Made by a program: the position numbers and the translations under genes. Below the pieces are notes generated by a model, which saw only the letters and a list, made by a program, of their open reading frames with translations, was not told the DNA's origin and did no database searches. A DNA stretch of 64,000 nt from Anopheles merus (taxonomy: Eukaryota; Arthropoda; Insecta; Diptera; Culicidae), in NCBI RefSeq assembly GCF_017562075.2, contig NC_054084.1, positions 21,874,389 through 21,938,388 on the forward strand. The letters are read 5' to 3'. Positions within the stretch are counted from its first letter, which is position 1; each line of letters starts with the position of its first letter. This document shows positions 63,710 to 64,000 of the stretch, one piece after another.

Positions 63710-64000
63710 GCACCTCCGTTTTGTACGCTTTCTATGCCATCGAGTCTCCTTGCTGCGCCTCACCTGGGCAGGAGGATGATGACGATGATGTTTGTTTTTT
63801 GTTTGCCATCTTCTTCTTCTTTTTTTTTTACTCAATTTCATAAGCTTCTCGTTTCAATGTGTTTTATTTGTTTTCATTTTATTTTTTTTCTTCCTGTCTC
63901 GGTACGGGTTCGGCTTAATTCCATCTGCCTTTTCTTTTGTGTCTTTCTAACACACTCATACAGAAACACACCAACATTTAAAAAAAAAAAACCCCGGTTG

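Larger units (their letters stand above)
60416..64000. other. Non-coding DNA to the window end
   Basis: No gene recognised. It contains a 19-bp direct repeat (60854-60872 and 60885-60903), a GC-rich block at 61050-62350, AT-rich DNA at 62400-62750, (GT)n at about 63662-63680 and a 20-bp perfect palindrome at 63690-63709. Confidence 0.7.

Overview
This is eukaryotic nuclear DNA, most likely from a mosquito of the genus Anopheles. The evidence is a gene with short phase-matched exons and long AT-rich introns, abundant dinucleotide microsatellites, four copies of a tRNA-derived SINE that I recognise from memory as like Anopheles SINE200, and an insect-type BEL/Pao retrotransposon. The genus is inferred; no database was searched. 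Only two host genes can be supported, and the rest of the window is non-coding or repeat DNA.

Left edge (1-699, plus strand): the last two exons of a partner-of-inscuteable gene (pins/rapsynoid, the LGN/AGS3 family). They hold two GoLoco motifs and an Asn-rich tail. About 17 kb of intergenic DNA follows, with one SINE and simple repeats. Next, on the minus strand and tail-to-tail with pins, is a LIM-homeodomain gene of the apterous/LHX2/9 class (coding 38062 down to 18316). Six exons were rebuilt by splice site and reading phase. They join in frame to 392 codons plus a stop: LIM1, LIM2, a basic linker, a homeodomain split by an intron, and a short C-terminus. The stop is TGA followed by C, and the same frame stays open for 121 more codons, which makes a candidate stop-codon readthrough extension.

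Upstream of apterous, in the opposite orientation, sits a BEL/Pao LTR retrotransposon (39003-45003). It has 296-bp LTRs that differ at one base, a perfect 5-bp target duplication, a primer-binding site matching tRNA-Tyr and a polypurine tract. Its gag-protease-RT-RNase H frame is broken by a frameshift just before the integrase part. It may have landed inside an older, MITE-sized inverted-repeat element.

Right part (45004-64000): no gene was recognised. It holds three SINE copies, G-runs, GT/GA microsatellites, and alternating GC-rich and AT-rich blocks. By position it is upstream flank of apterous, so it may hold 5' exons or enhancers, but nothing in the sequence proves this.
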